64,000 nt of DNA, taken from assembly GCF_004115975.1 (NCBI RefSeq), contig NZ_SDDZ01000002.1, positions 434,001 to 498,000 on the forward strand. Direction: 5' to 3'. This document shows, one piece after another, positions 17,820 through 27,020 of this stretch. The notes under the pieces were generated by a model. It searched no databases and had not been told where the DNA came from. It saw only the letters and a program-made list of their open reading frames with translations. Numbering within the stretch: the stretch's first letter is position 1; every line of letters starts with the position of its first letter. Source of the DNA: Gelidibacter gilvus (GTDB lineage Bacteria > Bacteroidota > Bacteroidia > Flavobacteriales > Flavobacteriaceae). Both the position numbers and the translations under genes were made by a program.

Positions 17820-18232
17820 TAGGCAATATTTAATTTTGTTATATTATTTTGTTTCACATCCAAGATGGTGATGTCTTTATCGCCACCAGGAAACGTCCAA
17901 CTTATACTGTCATTTTTAGCATATCCCAGAACAGCTGCTCCCATCGGCAATAGCAATGAAATCTTCTTTTGGGAATTATTACTTTCTGCAGGTAAAACGA
18001 CTTGAAACGTATAGGACCAACCATCCTTAGTGGCAATTGTGATTTCTGAGTTGATTCTCACAACATCCTCAGGCATTTTATCATCATCCAAAATTTCTGC
18101 GCTCTCCATTTCCTTCGCAAATTTGGTCAGTGACACTTTCTGTGTCGAATCTTTATAATCATTAGTGAGATTTAACAAACGTTTAATCATCACATATTCC
18201 TTCTTTTCTAATATTAGTTTTCCGTATTTCAT
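17819..18232 (-). CDS. GreA/GreB C-terminal-domain (Rnk-like) protein
   Basis: A 137-residue protein without the GreA coiled coil. The C-terminal FKBP-like Gre domain is visible: EDVVRINSEITIATKDGWSYTFQVVLPAESN, then SLLLPMGAAVLGYAKNDSISWTFPGG. The N-terminal ~45 residues are a short helical segment, as in Rnk-type proteins, which bind RNA polymerase and compete with Gre factors in other bacteria. It lies in a two-gene operon with the helical hypothetical protein. The role in transcription is inferred from the fold only. Confidence 0.82.
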   Translation of the reverse strand: MKYGKLILEKKEYVMIKRLLNLTNDYKDSTQKVSLTKFAKEMESAEILDDDKMPEDVVRINSEITIATKDGWSYTFQVVLPAESNNSQKKISLLLPMGAAVLGYAKNDSISWTFPGGDKDITILDVKQNNITKLNIA

Positions 18233-18411
18233 CTTTACTCAATTTTTTAATTTAAACTTTGGGAATCCCCTTTATATGTTTTCGGTTTTAATTTCAGATT
18301 GAAATGCACAAAATCTGATGCCGCAAAAATTTGCTGCAACACGTTTTTGAACATATCTTGTTTTGGTTTCTCTTTTAAATTACTATCTTTTACTAGAGTA
18401 TGAGCTTAATT

Positions 18412-18606
18412 TTAGGTGAGCTCTAAATTCCTGTAGGATACAGAGGCATCGTTACTGGCCTTTATCATTCTTTCGTGATAAATTCTATCATGACCAATAG
18501 ATACATCATATTCACTACACGACCAGATAAATCTTTTATTGCTCGTTAAACTGCAATATGCAAGATGCTCACAGGTCGCACATAAACTATTTTCTAACTG
18601 GTTCAT
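18412..18606 (-). CDS. Four-cysteine miniprotein with a sigma54 promoter
   Basis: A 64-residue soluble protein that opens MNQLENSLCATCEHLAYC. The four cysteines C9, C12, C18 and C30 (CxxC-x5-C-x11-C) could bind Zn2+ or an iron-sulfur cluster. The C-terminal half is charged and has no transmembrane helix. I do not recognise the family. A good sigma54 promoter (GGCAC-N5-TTGC) lies about 31 nt upstream, and the neighbouring upstream operon encodes a sigma54 activator. It is a likely real gene because of this promoter and the clean start; function is unknown. Confidence 0.65.
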   Translation of the reverse strand: MNQLENSLCATCEHLAYCSLTSNKRFIWSCSEYDVSIGHDRIYHERMIKASNDASVSYRNLELT

Positions 18607-18636
18607 AATTTATTGCTTTAGACTCATCATTATCAA

Positions 18637-18651
18637 GGCAATAGATGTGCC
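18637..18651 (-). promoter_or_regulatory. Sigma54 (RpoN) promoter of the four-Cys miniprotein
   Basis: Read on the minus strand: GGCAC, then ATCTA, then TTGCC. The GG (-24) and GC (-12) are separated by 10 nt, exactly as in RpoN promoters. The -26 base is C instead of the usual T. The start site should fall ~20 nt before the miniprotein ATG at 18606. Confidence 0.7.
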
Positions 18652-18756
18652 GTTAAAGCAAAGAAACACATTTCATTATGCAATTAGGTGTTCTACAGTA
18701 AGTTATGTGCAATTTAAAAAAGAATTAAAATGATTATATTGAGTATAAATTACCCG

Positions 18757-18775
18757 CTGGGGAATTACTACCCAG
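18757..18775. promoter_or_regulatory. Candidate enhancer dyad for the sigma54 promoter
   Basis: CTGGG (18757-18761) and CCCAG (18771-18775) form an inverted repeat with a 9-nt spacer, about 105-125 bp upstream of the sigma54 promoter, the normal distance for a sigma54 activator binding site. It might instead be part of the response-regulator 3' end; it has no U-tract. Confidence 0.35.
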
Positions 18776-18788
18776 TAAGAATGGGCAT

Positions 18789-20114
18789 TTACTTAATTTT
18801 ATCGCGAAGCGTTTTACGATCAATTTGAAGAATCTCGGCTGCTTTAGATTTATTGTTTTTTGTTGCCTCTAAGACTTTAAGAATATGCAATCTCTCTACT
18901 TCTTTCAAAGAGAGAAACGTATCCTGCTTTGGAAAATCAATTTGAAACTTTAAATGTTTGGGCAAATTACCAATTTCAACTTGTTTGTCGCACATAATCA
19001 CAGCACGTTGGATGCTATTTTCGAGTTCCCTAATATTGCCAGGCCAATCATAACGTTCCAATGCCAATAGAGCTTCGTCAGATATTTTAATAATCCGATC
19101 TTTATATTCCACCCCATATTTAAAAAGAAATTTATCTACCAAAAGTGGAATATCAGACTTACGGTCCCTAAGTGGCGGCACTTCTATTTGAACTACGGAG
19201 AGCCTATAATATAAATCTTCCCTAAAACGTCCGTTCTTGATAAGTTCCCTTAAATCGACATTGGTGGCAGCAATCACCCTAACGTCTATTTTTTCTGTTT
19301 TTTGGGAACCAACCCTCATGATTTCTTTTTCCTGTAAAACCCTGAGCAAACTCAATTGTGTGGCCATGGAGGCATTTCCAATTTCATCCAAAAACAGCGT
19401 TCCATTATTTGCAGCCTGAAAAAAACCGCTTCTATTATCGTTGGCACCCGTAAAAGCACCTTTGGTATACCCAAACAATTCCGCTTCTAAGAGACTTTCT
19501 GGAATGGCGCCACAGTTGACCGCGACAAATGGTGCGGCAGAAAACCGCCCCATATAATGAATGGCTCGAGCGACCAATTCCTTACCAGTGCCACTTTCTC
19601 CCTTAATGAAAACAGTGGCTTTGTTATCTTTTACCCTATCAATCACATTCAGGACATTCTGCATGCTTTCTGATTGTCCAATAATCTCAGAATAAACGGT
19701 GTTTCCCTGCGATTTCCTTTTAGTTTTCTGAACCGGTTTCTGACTTAAGGCCAATGATTTTTGAACGGCATTTTTAAGCTCTTCTTTAGTGAATGGTTTT
19801 ATGAGATAGTCCATAACCCCAGATTTCATAGCTTTTAAGGCACCATCAATGGAAGGAAATCCTGTGACCGCCAGTTTTGGGATTTCAGGAAAATGCTCAG
19901 AAACATATTTGACCAATTGCAGACCGTCAACACCCGGCATTTGAAGATCGGTAATCAGTAAATCAATGGATTGATCCTGCAAAATTGCAATGGCCTCCTT
20001 TACAGAAATTGCTTTATAGGTGTGGTAGTTTAAAGATTGTAAAAGTCGTTGGATAAGTTCCAAAATTTGAACATCATCATCAACAATCAATATGTTTTCT
20101 TGTTCTAATGGCAT
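18789..20114 (-). CDS. Sigma54-dependent response regulator (NtrC/AtoC type)
   Basis: A 441-residue activator. The receiver domain (1-120) has the acidic pocket VDDD and phospho-acceptor D56 in ITDLQMPG. The AAA+ domain (~145-385) has Walker A GESGTGKE, the sigma54-contact loop GAFTGA and LFLDEIGNA. A Fis-type helix-turn-helix is at the C-terminus (LKVLEATKNNKSKAAEILQIDRKTLRDKIK). It follows the histidine kinase with a 3-nt gap in an operon led by acs. It probably activates acs-related genes and, from position, the four-Cys miniprotein. Confidence 0.93.
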   Translation of the reverse strand: MPLEQENILIVDDDVQILELIQRLLQSLNYHTYKAISVKEAIAILQDQSIDLLITDLQMPGVDGLQLVKYVSEHFPEIPKLAVTGFPSIDGALKAMKSGVMDYLIKPFTKEELKNAVQKSLALSQKPVQKTKRKSQGNTVYSEIIGQSESMQNVLNVIDRVKDNKATVFIKGESGTGKELVARAIHYMGRFSAAPFVAVNCGAIPESLLEAELFGYTKGAFTGANDNRSGFFQAANNGTLFLDEIGNASMATQLSLLRVLQEKEIMRVGSQKTEKIDVRVIAATNVDLRELIKNGRFREDLYYRLSVVQIEVPPLRDRKSDIPLLVDKFLFKYGVEYKDRIIKISDEALLALERYDWPGNIRELENSIQRAVIMCDKQVEIGNLPKHLKFQIDFPKQDTFLSLKEVERLHILKVLEATKNNKSKAAEILQIDRKTLRDKIK

Positions 20115-20117
20115 GTT

Positions 20118-21215
20118 TTATATTTTTGGAAATGTGAGCGTAAACTTAGTTCCTTTTGGTCGATTGGCTGAATGCCTTATGGTTCCTTTATGACTTTTGA
20201 TGATACCATGTACGACACTCAAACCTAGCCCGGAACCTTCGCCGACTGGTTTTGTGGTATAAAATGGATTAAATATATATTCTGAAATCTCCTTTGATAT
20301 TCCACTCCCTTCATCTTTTATGAGTAACACCACCTCTCTTTCTTCATTATTAACCTCTATAGTTATTTGACCATTTTGTGGGGAAAAATAAATAGCATTG
20401 ATCACTAAATTGAAAACCACCTGAGTGAGTTGAATGGTATCTACCCTTAAATATATCTCATCATCGCTAAAACTTAAATGATAAAGGAGTTCCTTTTTAC
20501 CAAAACTGGGTTTCATTAAATTGATGGCGTCCGTAATAATTGGGTTAATATTTACGAGCTCCATCTGCTGAGGCATAACGCAGGAAAAAAACATCAATTT
20601 CTTAACCACTTCTCTTGAGAAAATCGCACTGTTCATGATCTTATCCAAATCGTCCAAAGCATCATCGTCATTAACAAAACGCTCTTTTAGCAATTCAGAA
20701 AAGCCCAAAATACTGGCTAATGGGGTATTGAGTTCGTGTGCGATACCTGCGGTAATTTCACCTAAAATCGATAATCGATCTGCACGTTCCATTTGACGCT
20801 TGGTCAATTCTTCCTTATCGATAATTTGTTTGCGTTCAATCAAATTACCAATTTCGATGGCCAAGGTTCGCATCAATTGCTTTTCTTCTTCCAAAAACAC
20901 ATTATCATTGTATTTCGATTTTGGATACCCTATTTTAATAGAGCCATAGGGCAAATTGAAAGCTTTTATCGCAGTTAAAATAAAGACATGTTCTGTTGAT
21001 CTTTCGCCGGCATAAACAAGCGTATCTCCAAGTTTCATTTCTACAAAAGCTTCACTGCTGTAAAGAATCGCTTCCTTAAGACTGGAAGTGATGGCCTTAA
21101 AAGTAGGATCTAAATCGTAGAGGTTACTATTGGCAATATAGGAGCTTACATTATAAAGACATGTAAGCTCCTTAATACGTTCCTTTAATTTGTCTTCTGT
21201 TGAAACAAGAGCCAT
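20118..21215 (-). CDS. Soluble sensor histidine kinase (NtrB-like)
   Basis: A 365-residue kinase without transmembrane helices. The first ~135 residues form a GAF-like sensor region (ERIKELTCLYNVSSYIAN at the start). The HisKA dimer domain contains AGIAHELNTPLASILGFSELL with phospho-acceptor H160, and the HATPase domain has NIIxN-like (FNLVINAIYFSP), DEGSGI and GLGLSVVHGI. The next gene is its partner response regulator. Cytosolic location suggests it senses an intracellular metabolite or redox/energy state. It is adjacent to acs with no gap, so acetyl-CoA status is a plausible input. Confidence 0.9.
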   Translation of the reverse strand: MALVSTEDKLKERIKELTCLYNVSSYIANSNLYDLDPTFKAITSSLKEAILYSSEAFVEMKLGDTLVYAGERSTEHVFILTAIKAFNLPYGSIKIGYPKSKYNDNVFLEEEKQLMRTLAIEIGNLIERKQIIDKEELTKRQMERADRLSILGEITAGIAHELNTPLASILGFSELLKERFVNDDDALDDLDKIMNSAIFSREVVKKLMFFSCVMPQQMELVNINPIITDAINLMKPSFGKKELLYHLSFSDDEIYLRVDTIQLTQVVFNLVINAIYFSPQNGQITIEVNNEEREVVLLIKDEGSGISKEISEYIFNPFYTTKPVGEGSGLGLSVVHGIIKSHKGTIRHSANRPKGTKFTLTFPKI

Positions 21216-23120
21216 TTACAGCCTATTTTCAATAATATCTTGTACCACTTCCGGGTTCAATAATGTACTGGTATCACCTAAATTGGTCATATCGTTTTCT
21301 GCTATTTTACGGAGAATCCGTCTCATAATTTTACCACTTCTTGTTTTTGGTAGTGCATCCGAAAACTGAATCTTATCCAGTTTAGCAATAGGTCCAATCC
21401 GTTCAGAGATCAACTGATTGATTTCCTTACGTAAATTTTCATGGACTCTACTTTCACCAGTTTCCTTTAAAGTGACAAAGCCGTAAAGCGCGCTCCCCTT
21501 AATGTCATGCGGAAAACCTACAATAGCACTTTCAGACACTGCTGGATGTTCATTAATGGCGTCTTCCAAAGGTCCTGTACCAAGATTATGTCCTGAAACA
21601 ATGACCACATCATCCACTCGTCCAGTAATTCTATAATAGCCAACTTCGTCCCTTAAAGCCCCATCTCCTGTGAAATACATGTTATCATAGGTTGAGAAAT
21701 AAGTTTCCTTGTACCGTGGGTGATTATTCCAAATGGTGCGCGCCATTCCCGGCCATGGAAACTTAATACATAAACGACCATTGACCTGATTTCCTTTTAA
21801 TTCTTCGGTATCATCCATAATTGCAGGCTGTATTCCTAAAAAAGGTAAGGTGGCATAGGTGGGCTTGGTTGGTGTTACATAAGGTAACGGCGAAATCATG
21901 ATCCCGCCTGTTTCCGTTTGCCACCACGTATCTATAATAGGACTTTTACCTTTGCCGATAATGTCATTATACCAATGCCAAGCTTCTTCATTTATCGGTT
22001 CTCCTACAGAACCCAAAACCTTAATGGAAGACAGATCTACATCTTCGGCAAAAGAGAGATTTTGTTTTGCCAAGGCACGAATAGCTGTTGGCGCCGTATA
22101 AAATTGTGTGACTTTATGTTTTTCAATAATTTTCCAGAATCTTCCAAAATCTGGGTAATGTGGCACTCCTTCAAACATGACCGTGGTGGCACCATTGGCT
22201 AAAGGACCATAAACAATGTAGCTATGGCCCGTAATCCATCCAATATCTGCAGTACACCAAAAAATATCATTTTCCTTGTACTGAAATGCGTTTTTAAAGG
22301 TATAGGCCGTATACACCATATATCCAGCAATGGTATGCACCATGCCTTTTGGATTTCCGGTAGATCCTGAAGTATATAAAATAAATAGCGGATCTTCCGC
22401 ATCCATAATTTCTGCATCAAAAACTGTGGAAGCTTTATCAAGTAGAGGCTGTAACCACACATCTCTATTTTCGATCATTGGTATATCAGCATTCGTCCGC
22501 TTTACCATTAATACCGTCTCGACATTATCACATTCTGTAAGTGCTTCATCTACAATGCCCTTTAAATCGAGGCTCTTGTTGCCACGGAAAGAACCATCTG
22601 CAGCGATTACCATTTTACAATCGCTGTCAATGATACGTGTGGACAATGCTTTAGATGAAAACCCTGCAAATACCACGTTGTGGATGGCACCAACACGGGC
22701 ACATGCCAACAAGGTTATAGCCAATTCTGGAATCATGGGTAAATAAACACAGATGCGATCTCCTTTTTTTATCCCTTGGTCCTTAAGCACGTTTGCCATT
22801 TTACAAACACGCTCATGAAGTTGTTTGTAGGTGATATGTTGCGCTTTTTCGTTGGGGTCATTCGGTTCAAATATAATAGCAGTTTTGTCACCACGATTGA
22901 GCAAGTGCCTGTCCAGACAGTTTTCTGTAATGTTCAATTTCGCACCTTCAAACCATTTAATTTCAGGTTCACGAAAATCCCAAGTGAGAACCTTGTCCCA
23001 TTTTTTTCGCCATAGAAAATGTTCTTCTGCAATTTCTTCCCAAAAGTTTTCTGGTTCACGAACTGATTTTCTATAGACTTGGTAATATTCTTCAAGATTC
23101 TTAATACTGTAATGGCTCAT
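21216..23120 (-). CDS. acs: Acetyl-CoA synthetase
   Basis: A 634-residue enzyme that makes acetyl-CoA from acetate, ATP and CoA. The adenylation motifs are intact: TSGSTGNPKGMVHT (P-loop-like), TWWQTETGG, GEPINEEAWHWY, YFTGDGALRD and the C-terminal KTRSGKIMRRILR, whose lysine is the acetylation-sensitive catalytic residue in other Acs enzymes. Length matches the family (about 630-650). It is the first gene of the acs / kinase / regulator operon, which suggests feedback control of acetate uptake and use. A -7 box TATTTTTG lies upstream. Confidence 0.95.
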   Translation of the reverse strand: MSHYSIKNLEEYYQVYRKSVREPENFWEEIAEEHFLWRKKWDKVLTWDFREPEIKWFEGAKLNITENCLDRHLLNRGDKTAIIFEPNDPNEKAQHITYKQLHERVCKMANVLKDQGIKKGDRICVYLPMIPELAITLLACARVGAIHNVVFAGFSSKALSTRIIDSDCKMVIAADGSFRGNKSLDLKGIVDEALTECDNVETVLMVKRTNADIPMIENRDVWLQPLLDKASTVFDAEIMDAEDPLFILYTSGSTGNPKGMVHTIAGYMVYTAYTFKNAFQYKENDIFWCTADIGWITGHSYIVYGPLANGATTVMFEGVPHYPDFGRFWKIIEKHKVTQFYTAPTAIRALAKQNLSFAEDVDLSSIKVLGSVGEPINEEAWHWYNDIIGKGKSPIIDTWWQTETGGIMISPLPYVTPTKPTYATLPFLGIQPAIMDDTEELKGNQVNGRLCIKFPWPGMARTIWNNHPRYKETYFSTYDNMYFTGDGALRDEVGYYRITGRVDDVVIVSGHNLGTGPLEDAINEHPAVSESAIVGFPHDIKGSALYGFVTLKETGESRVHENLRKEINQLISERIGPIAKLDKIQFSDALPKTRSGKIMRRILRKIAENDMTNLGDTSTLLNPEVVQDIIENRL

Positions 23121-23178
23121 CGCTTTTTATGGTTTTGGTTTGTAATAGTATTCCATCGTTGAGTTCAGTTGGAAAACC

Positions 23179-23208
23179 CAACGATCGTTGCTTCTTATTT
23201 CAAAAATA
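23179..23208 (-). promoter_or_regulatory. acs promoter with adjacent 12-bp palindrome
   Basis: The complement of 23201-23208 reads TATTTTTG, a -7 box. About 11 nt downstream is CAACGATCGTTG (23179-23190), a perfect 12-bp palindrome near the expected start site, followed by GTTGG/CCAAC dyads. It is a candidate operator. Confidence 0.45.
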
Positions 23209-23318
23209 TAAATAAATTTTAATAGAAACGACTTAATCAGCATTTCTATATTGTGATTTGCCAAAGACTTCGAAGGAAACTTCAATGCAAAATCTCAAGG
23301 AATTCATTTTCGATTTGC

Positions 23319-24689
23319 TTATAGTTTCATCCTTTTGGCATAAGCTTTAATTTCCTTTACAACTTTTGGCGCCAAAAGAATAGTAGCCGTCATTGTAGGG
23401 ATTGCCATTAAAGCAAAGGTGCCATCAATAAGATTGAGCATCATACTTAATGGTGTCATAGCACCAAGTAGGATACTTGCTATATAAAAATAATTATAAT
23501 AATGTTTGTTATGTGCGCCAAATAAAAAGGACATACATTTTGATCCATAATATGAGTACGTAAATAAGGAAGAAATACTAAAAGTCGCAATACAGATCAA
23601 CAACAAATAATTCCCATAAACAGGAATGGCATCATTAAAAGCCGCAGCCGTTAAACTCACACCGTTCGCTTCACTTGTTTCCCAGACTCCCGTTACCAAA
23701 ATGGCAAGTGCAGTTAATGTACAAACGACAAGTGTATCAATGGCTGGTCCGAGCATGGCTACCAATCCTTCTCTCACGGGTTCGTTGGTTTTTGAAGCTC
23801 CATGAGCCATTGGTGCAGTACCAATTCCGGCTTCGTTTGAAAACGCACCTCTTCTAACTCCAAGCAATATCAATCCACCCAAAGCTCCACCCAAAAATGA
23901 ATCGCCTTTGAAATTACCTGCATCAAATGCATCTGTGAACATTAATCCAAGATATCTTGGTACTTCATCTATATAAACGCCAAGGATTATCAACACCAAT
24001 ATAAAATAAAGGAACACCATGGATGGTACCAATTTCTCAGCCGTTTTACTGATACGATTTAAGCCTCCTAAAATAACGATTGCTGTAACTGCTACCAAGA
24101 TGAGACCAATGATGAAGTTTGAAGTATCTGTCTCAACAATACCATTTGGTTCCAATAAAATAAAATTTATAGCTTGCTTTAATTGATTGACATTAAAAAC
24201 TGGCAAGGCTCCTATAAGTCCGCAAATACTAAAAAAAACGGCCAATGGTTTCCAAGACTTCCCTAAACCTTCCATAATAAAATACATTGGTCCTCCTTGG
24301 ACGTCACCATTACTGTCTTTTCCTCTGAACATAATGGCCAAGGAACAGGTAAAGAATTTTGTGGACATCCCGATAATGGCGCTGATCCACATCCAAAACA
24401 TTGCTCCAGGACCGCCAATGTGGATGGCTACGGCTACACCGGCAATATTACCCATGCCAATGGTCGAGGCCAATGCGGTTGAAAGCGCTTGAAAATGTGT
24501 GATTTCTCCAACGGCCTCCGGATCATCGTACTTACCTCTCAGTACATTTATGGCATGAAAAAAATATCGAAAGGGTAAAAATTGTGAGCGTACCAAAAGG
24601 TATAAGCCGCCGCCAATTAATATGATCAATAATGGCAAACCCCATGCGTAGTCTGCAAAGGATTGAAGGAACGAATCTAAAGTATTCAT
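23319..24689 (-). CDS. Alanine/sodium symporter (AGCS family)
   Basis: A 456-residue inner-membrane protein with about ten helices. AGCS features are TALASTIGMGNIAGVAVAIHIGGPGAMFWMWISAI early on, the conserved GGPMYFIMEGLG segment, and GVRRGAFSNEAGIGTAPMAHGASKT in the middle. These proteins import alanine or glycine with Na+. It has its own upstream region and ends 200 nt before acs, on the same strand. Na+-coupled transport fits a marine lifestyle. Substrate preference is family-based. Confidence 0.92.
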   Translation of the reverse strand: MNTLDSFLQSFADYAWGLPLLIILIGGGLYLLVRSQFLPFRYFFHAINVLRGKYDDPEAVGEITHFQALSTALASTIGMGNIAGVAVAIHIGGPGAMFWMWISAIIGMSTKFFTCSLAIMFRGKDSNGDVQGGPMYFIMEGLGKSWKPLAVFFSICGLIGALPVFNVNQLKQAINFILLEPNGIVETDTSNFIIGLILVAVTAIVILGGLNRISKTAEKLVPSMVFLYFILVLIILGVYIDEVPRYLGLMFTDAFDAGNFKGDSFLGGALGGLILLGVRRGAFSNEAGIGTAPMAHGASKTNEPVREGLVAMLGPAIDTLVVCTLTALAILVTGVWETSEANGVSLTAAAFNDAIPVYGNYLLLICIATFSISSLFTYSYYGSKCMSFLFGAHNKHYYNYFYIASILLGAMTPLSMMLNLIDGTFALMAIPTMTATILLAPKVVKEIKAYAKRMKL

Positions 24690-24832
24690 TGTTTGGTTTT
24701 GATTAGCGATTTTAAAGATATAGTTTTCGATTCAAAAACCTTAAGAATGTCATATAAAAAATCAGGAATCACTTGAAAAGGTATTAATTTTGGATTTTAA
24801 CATTATATTTACATTTACTAGCCGAAACCTGA

Positions 24833-25957
24833 TTGAAAGCAAACCGACTTTATTTTATTGATGCTGTTAGGGCATTTGCCATTTTAATGATGCTACAGGG
24901 CCATTTTGTGGACACGCTTTTAAATCCGATTTATAGAGATGATTCCTATACAGCTTATACAGTGTGGTCGTACTTTAGAGGAATTACGGCGCCTGTTTTT
25001 TTCACAATTTCAGGACTTGTTTTCTTATACTTATTATTGAAGGCACACGACAAAGGCAGTGACAAACAGCGTTTGCGAAAAGGCACAACGCGTGCCGCAA
25101 TGCTTATTGCAATTGGCTACGCACTTCGAATTCCATTTTTCTCATGGTTAAAAGGAAGTTTTGACACCTATTTTCTGGTCATAGACGTCCTTCAATGTAT
25201 TGGGCTATCTCTTCTTTTATTGATTGGTCTTTATCTACTTTGTAGAAGAAACAGTTACATCTTATCCATAGTTTTACTAAGTATTGGATGTGTTATTTTT
25301 GTTACGGAACCTTTATATAGAGATTTAACCTTAGAAAATGTACCACTAGTTTTTGCGAATTATTTGAGTAAATCCAATGGTTCAGTATTTACGATGTTGC
25401 CATGGTTTGGCTATGTGGCTTTTGGCGGGTTTCTTGCCACCCTCTTTTTTAGAAACTCTCACAAAAAACACTTTAAACAGATTACCGTTACGGCATTTCT
25501 AGTATTGGGCGTGATATTGTTGCAATATTCAACCCTTATTTTACAAAAGCTTTTCGAAATCACTAATGTTGAATTGTTTGAGCGTTCAGCAAACTACAAT
25601 TATCTTTTCTTACGCTTAGGAAATGTCTTATTGTATTTTGGGTTTTTCTATATGCTCGAACGTTTTATGAAGCAATCCATAGTGACCAGAATTGGAGAAA
25701 CCACCTTGAATATCTACATCGTACACTTCATCATTATCTACGGAAGTTTTACGGGCATTGGTTTAAAACACTTCTATTACAAATCTTTAGAACCTTGGGA
25801 AGCCGTATTTGGAGCCCTATTGTTTATTGTTGCAGTATGCCTAATTGTATTCCATATTGGAAAAACAAACGCGTTTATTTACAAACATCTTAGGAAATTA
25901 TTTCACTTGGTGAAGCCACCAAAAGCCAGTATAGAAAAGTCCGATAATGAGGATTAA
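24833..25957 (+). CDS. Membrane acyltransferase (heparan glucosaminide N-acetyltransferase-like)
   Basis: A 374-residue protein with about ten predicted helices. The start is a TTG at 24833 (Leu read as Met), because [25 protein letters not shown] is the normal N-terminus of this family; the next ATG would cut into it. The conserved RAFAIxxMxxGH pattern, the second helix [22 protein letters not shown] and the late [17 protein letters not shown] segment fit DUF1624 / acyltransferase-3-like transporters that acetylate sugars across the membrane. The acceptor is unknown. It overlaps the end of purC tail-to-tail by 4 nt. Confidence 0.75.
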   Translation: MKANRLYFIDAVRAFAILMMLQGHFVDTLLNPIYRDDSYTAYTVWSYFRGITAPVFFTISGLVFLYLLLKAHDKGSDKQRLRKGTTRAAMLIAIGYALRIPFFSWLKGSFDTYFLVIDVLQCIGLSLLLLIGLYLLCRRNSYILSIVLLSIGCVIFVTEPLYRDLTLENVPLVFANYLSKSNGSVFTMLPWFGYVAFGGFLATLFFRNSHKKHFKQITVTAFLVLGVILLQYSTLILQKLFEITNVELFERSANYNYLFLRLGNVLLYFGFFYMLERFMKQSIVTRIGETTLNIYIVHFIIIYGSFTGIGLKHFYYKSLEPWEAVFGALLFIVAVCLIVFHIGKTNAFIYKHLRKLFHLVKPPKASIEKSDNED

Positions 25958-26907
25958 TAATGCTCTGCCAAGAAGCGCTCAACATTGGTTTTGATACGTT
26001 CTTGAATTTGGCTGACATCAGCTTTAACAAACGGTTCCGCCATAATTTTTTCATAGAGCTCAATATATCTATCAGAAACGGTTTCAATATAGTCATCACT
26101 CATTTCTGGAACAGATTGGCCTTCCAAACCTTGAAATCCATTAGAAATCAACCATTGACGTACAAATTCTTTTGACAATTGTTTTTGTGATTCTCCATTG
26201 TCCTGTCGGTCCTGATACCCTTGAGCATAAAAATAACGTGAAGAATCTGGGGTGTGAATTTCATCAATCAACACTATTTTTCCATCCTTTGTTTTACCAA
26301 ATTCATATTTGGTATCCACCAAAATCAAACCTCTGCTCGCCGCTATTTCTGATCCTCTTTGAAAAAGTTTTCGTGTATAATCTTCTAAAACCACGTAATC
26401 GGCTTCACTAACGATTCCACGTTTCAGAATGTCCTCTCTTGAAATGTCTTCATCATGATCACCCATTTCAGCTTTCGTAGCAGGTGTAATAATTGGCTCA
26501 GGAAACTTATCGTTTTCTTTCATCCCTTCTGGTAATGGAACACCACATAAGATGCGTTTGCCAGCTTTGTATTCGCGGGCGGCATGACCGGACATATAAC
26601 CGCGAATTACCATTTCAACTTTAAAAGGATCACATAAATAACCAACCGCCACATTAGGATCTGGAGTTGCCATCAACCAATTTGGCACCAAATCTTTAGT
26701 TTGTTCCATGAATTTTGTGGCAATTTGATTGAGAATTTGTCCTTTATAAGGGATTCCCTTTGGCATGACCACATCAAAGGCACTCAATCGATCTGTTGCA
26801 ACCATGACCAAAAGATCATCATTGATATTATAGACTTCCCTTACCTTGCCTTTATACACACTTTTTTGGTTTGGAAAATTGAAATTAGTGGAGGTGATGG
26901 TATTCAT
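25954..26907 (-). CDS. purC: Phosphoribosylaminoimidazole-succinocarboxamide synthase
   Basis: A 317-residue ligase that joins aspartate to CAIR in purine synthesis. Visible motifs: [13 protein letters not shown] and [32 protein letters not shown] at the start, [44 protein letters not shown] near residue 200-230. Length fits the long class. It has its own promoter, whose -33 overlaps the T-tract of the preceding gene's terminator, and it converges on the acyltransferase. Confidence 0.95.
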   Translation of the reverse strand: MNTITSTNFNFPNQKSVYKGKVREVYNINDDLLVMVATDRLSAFDVVMPKGIPYKGQILNQIATKFMEQTKDLVPNWLMATPDPNVAVGYLCDPFKVEMVIRGYMSGHAAREYKAGKRILCGVPLPEGMKENDKFPEPIITPATKAEMGDHDEDISREDILKRGIVSEADYVVLEDYTRKLFQRGSEIAASRGLILVDTKYEFGKTKDGKIVLIDEIHTPDSSRYFYAQGYQDRQDNGESQKQLSKEFVRQWLISNGFQGLEGQSVPEMSDDYIETVSDRYIELYEKIMAEPFVKADVSQIQERIKTNVERFLAEHY

Positions 26908-26938
26908 GATTTTATATTTTTAGCAATTAAGATGACTA

Positions 26939-26971
26939 CAAAAGTAAGGTTAATGATCACTAGTTCGCAAA
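26939..26971 (-). promoter_or_regulatory. purC promoter
   Basis: On the minus strand TTTG (26971-26968) and TACTTTTG (26946-26939) are 21 nt apart, fitting the Bacteroidota -33/-7 pattern. Start would be near 26932, giving a ~25-nt leader. The -33 lies inside the T-tract of the barrel gene's terminator. Confidence 0.6.
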
Positions 26972-26975
26972 AAAA

Positions 26976-26997
26976 AAGAGCAGTAAAAACTGCTCTT
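26976..26997 (-). terminator. Terminator of the outer-membrane barrel gene
   Basis: Arms AAGAGCAGT (26976-26984) and ACTGCTCTT (26989-26997) form a 9-bp stem with a 4-nt loop; on the minus strand it is followed by a long T-run (26969-26977 complement). It sits 23 nt after the stop at 27021. Confidence 0.85.
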
Positions 26998-27020
26998 CTT
27001 AAACTTTTTATGTTTTTTGA

